Shown here in pieces: positions 18,583 to 27,299 of a stretch of 64,000 nucleotides of DNA. The position numbers were made by a program, and so were the translations under genes. This stretch comes from Akkermansia muciniphila. Lineage in GTDB: Bacteria > Verrucomicrobiota > Verrucomicrobiia > Verrucomicrobiales > V1-33. The stretch spans positions 1-64,000 of the forward strand of contig CALQSQ010000012.1 in the NCBI GenBank assembly GCA_943333275.1, given 5' to 3'. Position 1 is the stretch's first letter, and the number at the start of each line of letters is the position of its first letter. The notes beneath the pieces are model-generated. The model was not told the DNA's origin. It ran no database searches and saw nothing but the letters and a program-made list of their open reading frames with translations.

Positions 18583-20010
18583 ATGGATTTATTTTCGTTC
18601 AATTTTCTCGATCCCGAGGAGGAGAAACCCGCCCCCAAACCCCGGGCCAAGCCCGCACCGGAGGAGGAACGCATCCGCACGGTGGGACAACTGCTGAAGG
18701 AAACACGCGAGACGCTGGAGCACGGATTCAGCCGCATCTGGGTCAAGGGGGAGATCAGCAATTTCAAAGCCCACCCCTCCGGCCATCAATATTTCACCCT
18801 CAAGGATGCCGCAGGGCAGTTGAGTTGTGTGGTCTGGCGCAGTGCCGTGGGCGGACTGGCGGTGAAAATGCGCGATGGCATGGAAGTGCAGGTCTGCGGT
18901 GATGTCACGGTTTATGAAGCACGCGGACAACTGCAGATGACCGTGCGCAAGGTGCAGCAGTCCGGCGAGGGCATGCTCCAGGCAAAATTTGAAGCGCTGA
19001 AACGCAAGCTCGCCGAGGAAGGACTCTTCGATTCGGCCCTTAAAAAATCACTTCCCGCCTATCCCGAAAACATTGCCATCATCACCGCCGCCAGCGGTGC
19101 CGCCCTTCGGGACATGCTCCACGTCCTGCAGCGCCGCGCGCCCTGGATTCATGTCTTCGTTTATTCGGTCGCCGTGCAGGGCGCAGGTTCCGCGGCTCAA
19201 ATCGCTCAGGCGATCCGCTATCTCAGCGAACCGCGCACGGGGCTGCCACCTCTGGATGTCCTCGTCGTGGCGCGCGGCGGCGGCAGCCTGGAGGACCTTT
19301 GGAGTTTCAACGAGGAAGAGGTGGCCCGCGCCCTGGCCAACTGCCCGCTGCCCACGATTTCGGCCGTCGGGCACGAGGTGGATTTCACCATTGCAGATTT
19401 CGTCGCCGACCTCCGCGCCCCAACCCCGAGCGCCGCTGCCGAATTGCTGGCGCCGGATCGTGCGGAACTCTCCCTGACCCTGAGCCGCTGGCGTCAGACG
19501 TTGCAGCACCGCGTTCGGCAGGTGATCCTGCACCACACGCGCGTCTTGGAATTGCTGGGGGCAGCGCAGTTGCAAAAACTCGTGGAGCGGGCTCTGGGAG
19601 ACCGTCAGCAGGCCATGGATGAAATGCGACAACAGTTGCAGCAGCAGGTCGCTCAACGCCTGCAAACCTCCCGCGCCGACCTGCAATCCCTGCGCTTCAG
19701 GCTGGAGCAGCATTCCCCCGCCGCTGAATTACAGCGCCGCCGCACGCAACTGGCCAACCTTGGTGAGAAACTCGAATCGCGCCGCCTCCAGCGTTTTTCC
19801 AAACTGCGTGAACGGCTGGTCCATCTTCACCAACTCATTGAAAGCCTCAGCCCACGGGCCACCATGGCCCGCGGTTACAGCCTGACAACCGGAGCCGATG
19901 GCCGCGTCCTCAAGAGCGTCCGGCAATTGAAGCAGGGCGACGAAATCATCACCAAACTCGCGGATGGTGCCGTGCACAGCCGTGTTACCGCCGCGGGCGG
20001 CAGGGAGTAA
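18583..20010 (+). CDS. xseA: Exodeoxyribonuclease VII large subunit
   Basis: A 475-residue protein matching XseA. The N-terminal OB-fold (FSRIWVKGEISNFKAHPSGH) binds DNA; the catalytic core includes IAIITAASGAALRDML, VLVVARGGGSLEDLWSFNEE and AVGHEVDFTIADFVAD; the C-terminal part is a long helical region ending in PRATMARGYSL. A Pro/Lys/Glu-rich extension of about 25 residues precedes the OB fold. The enzyme degrades single-stranded DNA together with XseB; no xseB is visible next to it. It starts 12 bases after recR, giving a DNA-repair pair. Confidence 0.96.
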   Translation: MDLFSFNFLDPEEEKPAPKPRAKPAPEEERIRTVGQLLKETRETLEHGFSRIWVKGEISNFKAHPSGHQYFTLKDAAGQLSCVVWRSAVGGLAVKMRDGMEVQVCGDVTVYEARGQLQMTVRKVQQSGEGMLQAKFEALKRKLAEEGLFDSALKKSLPAYPENIAIITAASGAALRDMLHVLQRRAPWIHVFVYSVAVQGAGSAAQIAQAIRYLSEPRTGLPPLDVLVVARGGGSLEDLWSFNEEEVARALANCPLPTISAVGHEVDFTIADFVADLRAPTPSAAAELLAPDRAELSLTLSRWRQTLQHRVRQVILHHTRVLELLGAAQLQKLVERALGDRQQAMDEMRQQLQQQVAQRLQTSRADLQSLRFRLEQHSPAAELQRRRTQLANLGEKLESRRLQRFSKLRERLVHLHQLIESLSPRATMARGYSLTTGADGRVLKSVRQLKQGDEIITKLADGAVHSRVTAAGGRE

Positions 20011-20054
20011 GAGCCGCCATCAGGAATGCTGTATTCCCATTCATTCAAATCGCC

Positions 20055-21857
20055 ATGAAAATCCCTCCCAGCACCCTTTGCATCAGGCTGCTGCTCAGCC
20101 TACTCGTGTTCTCATCCTCCCCCGCTGCCGAACTTCCACAGGGAGGCGAGGATCTGCTGAAGCCAGCGCTCATCAAACCCTATGGCGCGGGTGCAAAATT
20201 CGAAATTGTCCCCGTCACGGAACGTTCCTTCAAGGAAGCGCAGCGCATCCAGTTGGATCGGGCAGCGGATCACCCATGGGATGTCGGCGCACAATCGAGA
20301 TTGCCCAGGGGGCTTGCGAAGGAGGATGTCGGCATTGTCGTTTTCGAAGCCCGCGCCCAACCGTTTCCCGGTGAATCCGCCGAGAAGGCAATCGCGGAGG
20401 GAACCATTTACCTGCAGGACAACACGCCTCCCGACTACGCCAAGGCCGCCACCCTGCCGTTCCGATGCACGTCCGCATGGCAGACGTTCTACCTCGCGTT
20501 CAAACTGGATCGCGATCTCCCTGCAGCCACCGCCGCCCTGTCCGTTCAATTGGGTGCGAAACGGCAGATCCTGGAAATGGGTCCGCTGAACGTGATCCAC
20601 TACGGCAAAAAAGTGGCCATGAAGGACCTTCCGCGCACCACCGTGACTTATGCGGGGCGGGAAGCAAACGCTCCCTGGCGGCAGGCAGCCCATGCCCGCA
20701 TCGAAGCCTTCCGCATGGCCCCGCTTAGTTTGCGAATTCTCGACAGTCAGAAGCGGCCGGCGGTTGGTGCAAAGATTGGCGTGCGGCAACTTCGCAACGC
20801 CTTCGGATTTGGATCTGCCGTCACGGCGCAATGGATCACGGCCAAAGATGCGGATGGCGATCGATACCGGAAGGTGGTGGGCGAATGTTTCAGCCGGGTC
20901 GTTTTTGAGAATGATTTGAAGATGGAATTCTGGGAACAATCGCTGACCAATGCTCCGGGCTCCGGATGGAATTGGGAGCAGACGCAACAGGCCGCCGCCT
21001 GGTTGAAGCACCAGAACATTCCCATGCGCGGCCACTACCTCTCCTGGGCGCCGTGGGAACCATGGTCCGAAAAACTCCGCACCACGCCGGACAAAATCAA
21101 GGAGCGCATCCTCGCGCACATTCCCCGCATCACGGCTGCGGTGGGTGATCGCGTCTTCGAATGGGATGCCATCAACCATCTTGCCGGGTGGGATAAAAAT
21201 ATCGACGATGCCATGGGCGTGAAATTTTACAGTGAGATCATGCAGGCCGCGCGGGCCGCCACGAAGCAGGCGCTCTGGGTGAACGAGGATCAGGTCTTTC
21301 GTCCCGGCCGGCAGCAGGAGGATTATTACAAACGCATCAAATTGCTGATCGCCGATGGCTACAAGCCTGATGGCATCGGCAATCAGGGACATTTCGACAG
21401 CAGTTTCCTTCCCACGCCCATGGAGATGCTGGACAACAGCGATCGCTTTGCCTCGCTGGTTCCGGCGCTGCAGATCACCGAATTCGATGTCGAGACCGGG
21501 GGCGATGAGGAACTGCAGGCCGACTACCTGCGCGACTGCCTGCTGGTCTGCTACAGCCACCCGGCCTACACGGGATTTTTAAACTGGGGCTTCTGGGAGG
21601 GCGCGCATTGGAAACCTTCCACCGCGCTCTGGCGCAAGGATTGGAGCGAGAAACCAGCCGCCAAACTCTGGCGGTCCCTCGTCAACGGAACCTGGGCCAC
21701 CAAGGCAAGCGGCAGAACCAGCGATCAGGGCGAATACGGAGTCACCGCCCATTTGGGGCTTTATGAAATCAGCGTGGAGTTCGGCGGCAAAACACAAATC
21801 TTCCTGGCCCCGCTGACCAAATCCAGCGTTCCGTTTATCTTCACCCTGAAGCCCTGA
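20055..21857 (+). CDS. GH10-like secreted protein (xylanase family) with altered acid/base residue
   Basis: A 600-residue exported protein (signal peptide ending near LLVFSSSPAAE). About residues 25-200 form a beta-rich N-terminal domain of the carbohydrate-binding type, followed by a glycoside hydrolase family 10 barrel: FGFGSAVTAQWI, MRGHYLSWAPWEPW, GIGNQGHFD, and the nucleophile strand LQITEFDVE with Glu476. The acid/base strand, normally W-D-x-x-N-E, reads EWDAINH, so His375 stands where the catalytic Glu is expected. GH10 enzymes cut beta-1,4-xylan; whether this one is active is open. It is convergent with the aldolase gene. Confidence 0.85.
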   Translation: MKIPPSTLCIRLLLSLLVFSSSPAAELPQGGEDLLKPALIKPYGAGAKFEIVPVTERSFKEAQRIQLDRAADHPWDVGAQSRLPRGLAKEDVGIVVFEARAQPFPGESAEKAIAEGTIYLQDNTPPDYAKAATLPFRCTSAWQTFYLAFKLDRDLPAATAALSVQLGAKRQILEMGPLNVIHYGKKVAMKDLPRTTVTYAGREANAPWRQAAHARIEAFRMAPLSLRILDSQKRPAVGAKIGVRQLRNAFGFGSAVTAQWITAKDADGDRYRKVVGECFSRVVFENDLKMEFWEQSLTNAPGSGWNWEQTQQAAAWLKHQNIPMRGHYLSWAPWEPWSEKLRTTPDKIKERILAHIPRITAAVGDRVFEWDAINHLAGWDKNIDDAMGVKFYSEIMQAARAATKQALWVNEDQVFRPGRQQEDYYKRIKLLIADGYKPDGIGNQGHFDSSFLPTPMEMLDNSDRFASLVPALQITEFDVETGGDEELQADYLRDCLLVCYSHPAYTGFLNWGFWEGAHWKPSTALWRKDWSEKPAAKLWRSLVNGTWATKASGRTSDQGEYGVTAHLGLYEISVEFGGKTQIFLAPLTKSSVPFIFTLKP

Positions 21858-21872
21858 CGTCAGGGATACGGA

Positions 21873-23846
21873 TTAAATCACGCGGTCATTCCCGCCATCC
21901 ACCGGAATCTGCGCACCCGTGGTCTTGGCAAACGCCGGTCCCGCCATGGTGCAGACCATTTCCGCAACATTGGCCGATTTAATTTCGGTCTTCATGAGGT
22001 TGCGAGTTTTGTATTCCTCCACCGTGATGCCATAGCGTGCGGCAGAGCGTTCGAGCGCCTCCGAAGTCCAGAGTTCCGTGTCAAAGACCGCATCGGGATG
22101 AATGATGTTCACTCGCACTCCATTCGGCGCCAGTTCCAACGCCGCCACCCGCACCAGTTGCGTGACGGCAGCCTTGGCGCAGGAATACGATCCCGCACCG
22201 GCTCCGGGGGCCGCGACATTGCGGCTGCCTACAAAGATGGCCGTGGGATCAAATCCCATTTTCAAATAGGGCACGCAAAACTGGAGCAGGCGCATGTGAC
22301 TGGTGAGATTCACCTCCATGCTCTTGGCCCAGTTGACGGGATCCATGTCCTCGAAATTGGCACCTGCCGTAAAGATTCCGGCATTGCTGACGAGAATATC
22401 CAATCCCCCGCAGCGACGCACGATGTCCTCCACCGTCGCCTTCACCGCATCGTATTGGGTGAGGTTCACGACAATGCCCTCCAGTCCGGGAGCCTGCAGG
22501 CGTTCGGTCACGGCCGGATTTAAATCCAGGCCAAAGACGGTTGCCCCGTGCGCATGCAATGTCTCGGCGATGGCCCGTCCGATCCCCGCAGCCGCTCCGC
22601 TCACGATGGCTACCTTGCCTTCAAGCATCGCCGGTTTGCCGGACTTCCGCAGCTTGGCCTGCTCCAGTTCCCAGTATTCGATCGCAAACAAATCACCCGC
22701 GCCCAGCGCCGTCCATCCACCGGCGGCTTCGGCCTGCTGGTAGGTGCGAAACGTGTGCCCGGCGATATCTGAAATGATGCCGGTCTCGGTTCGGTTCGCC
22801 CCAAAGCTCACCACTCCCTTGCCCGGCCAGACGGCCCAGCGGGGCGCGCTGTCGAGTTTGGTTTCACCTTTTTGATTGGCCTGGAAATATTGCTCGTAGG
22901 ACTCCGCGTAGGCATTCACGCTGCCGGCATCTTCCAGCCAGACCGGCAACCGCTTCGTGCGGATCGTATGATCGGGGGTTAGCGGTCCGCGACTGCTCAG
23001 GTCTTTCGCGTCAGCCCGCGAGGCAAACCCCGCAGCCTCCGGTGAGCAATCTGCCTTCGCCAGAGTCGCCCGTCCACGCTGTTTGCCAACAGCCTGACGA
23101 TACCCCGCCAACGCCCGCAAATCGTCCGGCTCCAGGTGCACCTCCGCCCGCGCCCAGGCCGATTCCCCGCCACCCTTGGATTCCAGATACGCCTCGGCTT
23201 CACCGACGAGTTTGATCATTCTTTCGTAGCTCTCCCGCGCCGTGCTGCCGAAGGTGAATATCCCGTGCTGCAGCAGAATCAACCCTTCCAGCTCATTCCA
23301 ATTGGCGTTCGCCGTCAGCTTGGCGATCATTTTCGCCAGTAAAAATCCCGGCATCACATACGGAATAATGATCACGCGGTCGCCATAAACCGCCCGCACC
23401 GCCGCCTCGCCCTGGGGCAGATTAGTGAGCGCCACCACGGCATTGGCATGGGTGTGATCCACAAACTTCGGCGCAATCACCGCATGCACGATGGCCTCAA
23501 TGCTGGGCGTGGGGGCATCCGGATTGAGCATCGCCGCGCGAAGTTCGCGCACCATGTCGGTATCGCTCAGCGATGCCATTTCCCCCAATCGCAAGGCCGT
23601 CTCCAGCCGCACGGGCGAGAATCCGTCCGTGCCGATCGTCGCCAGATCGCCGCCGCTGCCCTTGACGTAGAGCACATCGATTTCCTCGCCGAGAAAAGTG
23701 GTCTGCCGGACCTTCACGGAAGTATTGCCACCGCCATGCAGGACGAGTTGCGGATCACGACCGAGCAATCGCGAGGAATAGACGCGGAGATTGAGCGCGT
23801 TGGTGGAAAACTCGGCGGCATCGGAATCGGACCAGTGGCTTGTCAT
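21873..23846 (-). CDS. Bifunctional rhamnulose-1-phosphate aldolase / short-chain dehydrogenase
   Basis: A 657-residue fusion. The N-terminal class II aldolase half shows LVLHGGGNTSVKV, VDHTHANAVVALTN with metal-binding histidines, and LLQHGIFTFG. The C-terminal half (from about residue 420) is a short-chain dehydrogenase: IVSGAAAGIGRAIAETL, LVSNAGIF, and the Y-S-C-A-K catalytic pair. The same arrangement is known in L-rhamnose catabolism, where the aldolase splits L-rhamnulose-1-phosphate and the second domain oxidises L-lactaldehyde (RhaEW type). No rhamnose isomerase or kinase genes are nearby, so the exact sugar is inferred from the family. Confidence 0.88.
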   Translation of the reverse strand: MTSHWSDSDAAEFSTNALNLRVYSSRLLGRDPQLVLHGGGNTSVKVRQTTFLGEEIDVLYVKGSGGDLATIGTDGFSPVRLETALRLGEMASLSDTDMVRELRAAMLNPDAPTPSIEAIVHAVIAPKFVDHTHANAVVALTNLPQGEAAVRAVYGDRVIIIPYVMPGFLLAKMIAKLTANANWNELEGLILLQHGIFTFGSTARESYERMIKLVGEAEAYLESKGGGESAWARAEVHLEPDDLRALAGYRQAVGKQRGRATLAKADCSPEAAGFASRADAKDLSSRGPLTPDHTIRTKRLPVWLEDAGSVNAYAESYEQYFQANQKGETKLDSAPRWAVWPGKGVVSFGANRTETGIISDIAGHTFRTYQQAEAAGGWTALGAGDLFAIEYWELEQAKLRKSGKPAMLEGKVAIVSGAAAGIGRAIAETLHAHGATVFGLDLNPAVTERLQAPGLEGIVVNLTQYDAVKATVEDIVRRCGGLDILVSNAGIFTAGANFEDMDPVNWAKSMEVNLTSHMRLLQFCVPYLKMGFDPTAIFVGSRNVAAPGAGAGSYSCAKAAVTQLVRVAALELAPNGVRVNIIHPDAVFDTELWTSEALERSAARYGITVEEYKTRNLMKTEIKSANVAEMVCTMAGPAFAKTTGAQIPVDGGNDRVI

Positions 23847-23935
23847 GGAGGAAATAGGGAAAAAGTGAGATTCAGCATGCTGACGCCCGCCATCAAATCA
23901 ACTCTAAATCCACGTTTCCAAAAATCCCGCCCCCT

Positions 23936-24892
23936 CTAGCCCAGGAAGGGCCCGGACAGGAGGTCGGTCAGTTCGTTCATGAGCCAGGCCCCGGACATGT
24001 AGGCATTCTTCACGAGCAGGGCCGGGCGGCTCGCCGTGCGGGTCATGTCCTCGCTGAAATGCCGCCAGTTCGGGCCATTGAGCGTGTTGATGGACACGGT
24101 GATGGAAGGTTCCGTCATCTTCGCGGTATGCCACCAGCGGCTGGGCACAAACAACATTTCCCCCGGATCAAGATGGAACTGGCAGCCTTTCGCCTGCCGG
24201 AAGAGCGGATATTTCTCAAAATCCGGCCGCTCGACATCGCCCAGCGGCGAAAGATTCACAAAGCCATCCGCCGTCCGCGGATAGAGGAACTCGGATTGAT
24301 CCGGCCCCCAGGCCCAATACTGCTTGCGCCCATGAATCTGCATCAGAAAGGCATGGGTGGACTGACCATCCCAGTGCAGGATGGGAAAAGCTCCGCCCGC
24401 CCCGCCGATGTAGAGTTCAATCTCGGCACCCCGGTTGAGCGATTGCTGCATCCCTTTGTGCAGATACTTCCGCGCCGCCCAGTTGGGACCCGTGTGTTTG
24501 GGAAAGGGCTTGAGATCTTCCAGCAATTCGGGGAAAATTTGGCTGATGGGATTGTTCGTCCAGTAGGGCGCGGGGTTTCCCGGACGGGAGGCCAGCACCT
24601 GCGTGATGAATTCGCCCATCTGCATTTGCTTCACCGGATCTCGCATGAAATCGATCGTCCGCTCCCCATAGCGCTCGCGGAAAAATTCCGGCGTCCATTT
24701 GTCGAGCGCCCGCCAGCCTGAGAGGACATCGGTTAGGATCACCGGCCGATTCTTCGTCACATACTCCCGGAAAAATTCCTCCGGACTGACTCCGGAACGT
24801 CGCTCCACCATAGGCCCTCCCTGGGTGATCCACAGGGGAGCATCCAAGTCCACAGCACCAGTCTGCTCAGGGGAACTGTACATAATTTCCAT
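23936..24892 (-). CDS. JmjC/cupin_8-like Fe(II)/2-oxoglutarate oxygenase
   Basis: A 318-residue cupin-fold protein. The iron ligands are visible as LHWDGQSTHAF (His173, Asp175) and RWWHTAKM (His255), with RPVILTDVLSGW near the N-terminus and GEMLFVPSRWWHT typical of cupin_8 proteins. These enzymes hydroxylate protein or small-molecule substrates using 2-oxoglutarate; the substrate here is unknown. It is separated by 89 bases from the downstream aldolase gene on the same strand, so co-transcription is possible but not shown. Confidence 0.85.
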   Translation of the reverse strand: MEIMYSSPEQTGAVDLDAPLWITQGGPMVERRSGVSPEEFFREYVTKNRPVILTDVLSGWRALDKWTPEFFRERYGERTIDFMRDPVKQMQMGEFITQVLASRPGNPAPYWTNNPISQIFPELLEDLKPFPKHTGPNWAARKYLHKGMQQSLNRGAEIELYIGGAGGAFPILHWDGQSTHAFLMQIHGRKQYWAWGPDQSEFLYPRTADGFVNLSPLGDVERPDFEKYPLFRQAKGCQFHLDPGEMLFVPSRWWHTAKMTEPSITVSINTLNGPNWRHFSEDMTRTASRPALLVKNAYMSGAWLMNELTDLLSGPFLG

Positions 24893-25064
24893 ATTCTAGG
24901 CAATTCGTCAGATTAAGCCAGTGTTTTTTCCATAACCCTGGCGTTCCCAAGACCCACACGGTGCGATCACCCACAATCGCCGATGGTCGTCATCCGCAGC
25001 TTGTAAAGCCAGCATAAGAGGTTAGAAATAAACCGCTAAAAACTCCATTCCACTCATCCATTTC

Positions 25065-25511
25065 ATGCTTTCCTTCCTCCGTCTCAATTTCATTCCCGCC
25101 AGCATCGACCTCGGCTTGCTCATTCTCCGCCTAGCGTCGGCAGGGGCCATGTTGTGGCTGCATGGCAGGGGCAAGCTGATGGATTTGCGGGATTTCGACA
25201 AGGCTGCTCAAAAGTTTCATGCCGTCATGGGGACGGCAAATGTGAGCTTAAATGCTGCGAAGGTCAGCCTGGGGATGGCAGTGTTTGCCGAGGTCCTCTG
25301 CGCAGGGTTGCTGATCCTCGGATTGTTCGGACGCTTTGCCGCGCTGGCGCTGGCCGTCACCATGGGCGTGGCCTTCGTGATGGTTCACAAGATGGCGCTT
25401 ACGGGGGCCGGTAACGGTGAAATGGCTTTTCTTTACCTGGTCCCCTTCGTCACCCTCTTCTTTACGGGACCGGGGAAATTTTCCGTGGATGGCGGCGCTG
25501 GAGGCAAATAG
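25065..25511 (+). CDS. DoxX family membrane protein
   Basis: A 148-residue protein with four predicted membrane helices (LGLLILRLASAGAMLWLHG; MAVFAEVLCAGLLILGLFG; FAALALAVTMGVAFVMVHK; FLYLVPFVTLFF). The first helix with LRL..G..ML..HG and the overall length fit the DoxX family. The function is unclear in most bacteria. It is followed after 3 bases by the CvpA-like gene, probably in one operon. Confidence 0.8.
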   Translation: MLSFLRLNFIPASIDLGLLILRLASAGAMLWLHGRGKLMDLRDFDKAAQKFHAVMGTANVSLNAAKVSLGMAVFAEVLCAGLLILGLFGRFAALALAVTMGVAFVMVHKMALTGAGNGEMAFLYLVPFVTLFFTGPGKFSVDGGAGGK

Positions 25512-25514
25512 TCC

Positions 25515-26363
25515 ATGCCCGACCTCCGTTCGCTATTTTCCGTCGATCACCTCCTGCCCACAAGCGGCGGGGGCATTCTTGCGGCCTTCATGATGCTGGC
25601 CTTCGTGCGGGGCATTGCCAAACAAATGCTCGGCATGGTCTGCCTGATCCTCGGCTTCATCGCCGGTTACATTGTCTTTAAAAATGCGCCGCCCTACCTC
25701 ACCAATTGGTTCGGCACCGTGCCTCCGAATGCCGTGATCATTTCCAGCATCATCGGTGGCGGCATCGTGCATCATATTGCACGGCGGCTGCTGGCCAACG
25801 TCGTGCAGCCGGGCGCCGGAGCCCCCAGTTCGCAGGGCATGCGATTCCAGAGCGCGGGCCTGAGCATCATTCCCGCCAGCGTGCTGATTTGGGTGCTGGC
25901 CATGGGCGTGCGTTGGACGGGGGCCATGAGTCAGATGAAATTTATCGATGAAGGCATCCGCGCGGACAAGACATCGCTGTTGCAAGACTCCCCGCTCTTT
26001 GCCCGCCTCCAGCACAGCCTGACCACCGGCTGGATGGGAAATCTCCTCAACCGCACCGACCCCGTTTCCTCCACCGAAGCCAGCGCCCTCTGCAGCCTCC
26101 TGCTCATCCAGCGCGACGCCGATTCCTGGCAGCGCCTTCATCACGATCCCCAGGCCCGCGCCATTTTGCAGCACCCCGCCGTCCAGCGCCTCATGCGCGA
26201 CAAGGACTGGAGCAAACCCGCGAGCTTCCAAAGCTACGCGGAACTCATCACCCTGCCCGATCTCGCCACCGCGCTCAAAGACCCCGCTCTCGTGGCGCAG
26301 CTTCAGAAAATCAACATCGAGCAAACCGCCCGCCAGGCCATCGGCGCGGTTCCGGCTGAGTAA
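25515..26363 (+). CDS. CvpA-like membrane protein
   Basis: A 282-residue protein. The N-terminal 135 residues contain four hydrophobic helices, starting with GGILAAFMMLAFVRGIAKQ, and resemble the CvpA family (colicin V production/solvent tolerance). The C-terminal half is soluble and helical (for example DKDWSKPASFQSYAEL), without a motif I recognise. It is coupled to DoxX by a 3-base gap and ends next to a convergent transporter gene. The CvpA assignment rests on topology and the R-G-x-x-K-Q segment only. Confidence 0.6.
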   Translation: MPDLRSLFSVDHLLPTSGGGILAAFMMLAFVRGIAKQMLGMVCLILGFIAGYIVFKNAPPYLTNWFGTVPPNAVIISSIIGGGIVHHIARRLLANVVQPGAGAPSSQGMRFQSAGLSIIPASVLIWVLAMGVRWTGAMSQMKFIDEGIRADKTSLLQDSPLFARLQHSLTTGWMGNLLNRTDPVSSTEASALCSLLLIQRDADSWQRLHHDPQARAILQHPAVQRLMRDKDWSKPASFQSYAELITLPDLATALKDPALVAQLQKINIEQTARQAIGAVPAE

Positions 26364-27299
26364 TCAGGGCGTGCGCTTCGGCCAGTGCAGCAGGACATTC
26401 GCCAGCGTCACCAGAAGCGATCCCACCAGCAGATTCATCGTCAGCGTTTCATTGGCATAATCCACGCCGCACAGACGGCTCAGCCAGACCGGCATGAACA
26501 GCGCGAAGGTCGAAGCGCAAACCGGTTCCAGGCAATAGATCAGCCCGGCCTCGGTTGCGGTAACAAATTTCTGCCAGCGATTCATCATCAGATAGGAAAA
26601 CAGCGTGCACCCCAGCGTGATCGTTCCCATGATCACCAGGTCCGGCACCGTCATCCAACCCGCCAGATAATCGACAGGCCTCGGCGTGGCCCGAAGGGCA
26701 AAAAAGGCCGCCAGCAGACTCGTGCCCACCAGACTGAGAATCGTGATGGTTAAACTGCGATTCACGGAAAATTTTGGAACCTCCAACACCAGAATCTGTC
26801 CGGTGAAGCACGTGGCCGCCAGCAGCGTCAGCAACTCCCCGGTCCCAATATGCAGCGTCCGCAGATCAATCCCCGCCAGCAAGCCCATACCGATGAGCAC
26901 CAGCGACGTGCAGATGACCACACGCCTCGATGGTCGCGTCCGCAGCGTCACACAAGCCCAGATCGGCAGGAGCACGCAGTAAAATTGCGTCAAAAATGCA
27001 CTGACCGAGGCATCGGTCGTCGCCAGTCCCTGCCCCTGCAACAAAAGCCCCGGGCCGCCAAACGCCACCAGCCCCAGCGATTGCTGCCACTCCTTCCGAG
27101 TGATGTTCCGCAACGCCGATGGAATAAAGACCGCGAGAATCAATGCCCCAAAGAAACAGCGGATCACCAGCAGCCAGCACGACAACACCCACGTGTCTTC
27201 AGGATGCAGCAAATGCAGCGCCTTCACCAGCGGGAAACTCAGCCCCCAGACAGCGGTCGCGGCGATTAGCCAGAAAATGGCACGGGGGTGGTCCTTCAT
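26364..27299 (-). CDS. EamA/DMT family transporter
   Basis: A 311-residue protein with about ten membrane helices in two EamA repeats; the first begins FWLIAATAVWGLSFPLVK, the signature of drug/metabolite transporters. Substrate unknown. The start at 27299 overlaps the uvrA stop codon by four bases (ATGA), so translation is probably coupled to uvrA. An ATG further upstream at 27377 would add 26 residues overlapping uvrA and is less likely. Confidence 0.88.
   Translation of the reverse strand: MKDHPRAIFWLIAATAVWGLSFPLVKALHLLHPEDTWVLSCWLLVIRCFFGALILAVFIPSALRNITRKEWQQSLGLVAFGGPGLLLQGQGLATTDASVSAFLTQFYCVLLPIWACVTLRTRPSRRVVICTSLVLIGMGLLAGIDLRTLHIGTGELLTLLAATCFTGQILVLEVPKFSVNRSLTITILSLVGTSLLAAFFALRATPRPVDYLAGWMTVPDLVIMGTITLGCTLFSYLMMNRWQKFVTATEAGLIYCLEPVCASTFALFMPVWLSRLCGVDYANETLTMNLLVGSLLVTLANVLLHWPKRTP

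Noticed and set aside
21852-21865. Palindrome CCCTGACGTCAGGG at the end of the GH10-like gene
   Set aside because: It includes the stop codon, would leave a loop of only two bases if fully paired, and has no T-run; more likely coincidence than a terminator.
24893-25064. Search for tRNA or small RNA genes in intergenic gaps such as this one
   Set aside because: No cloverleaf-like arms or conserved TPsiC-type segment found by eye here or in other gaps.
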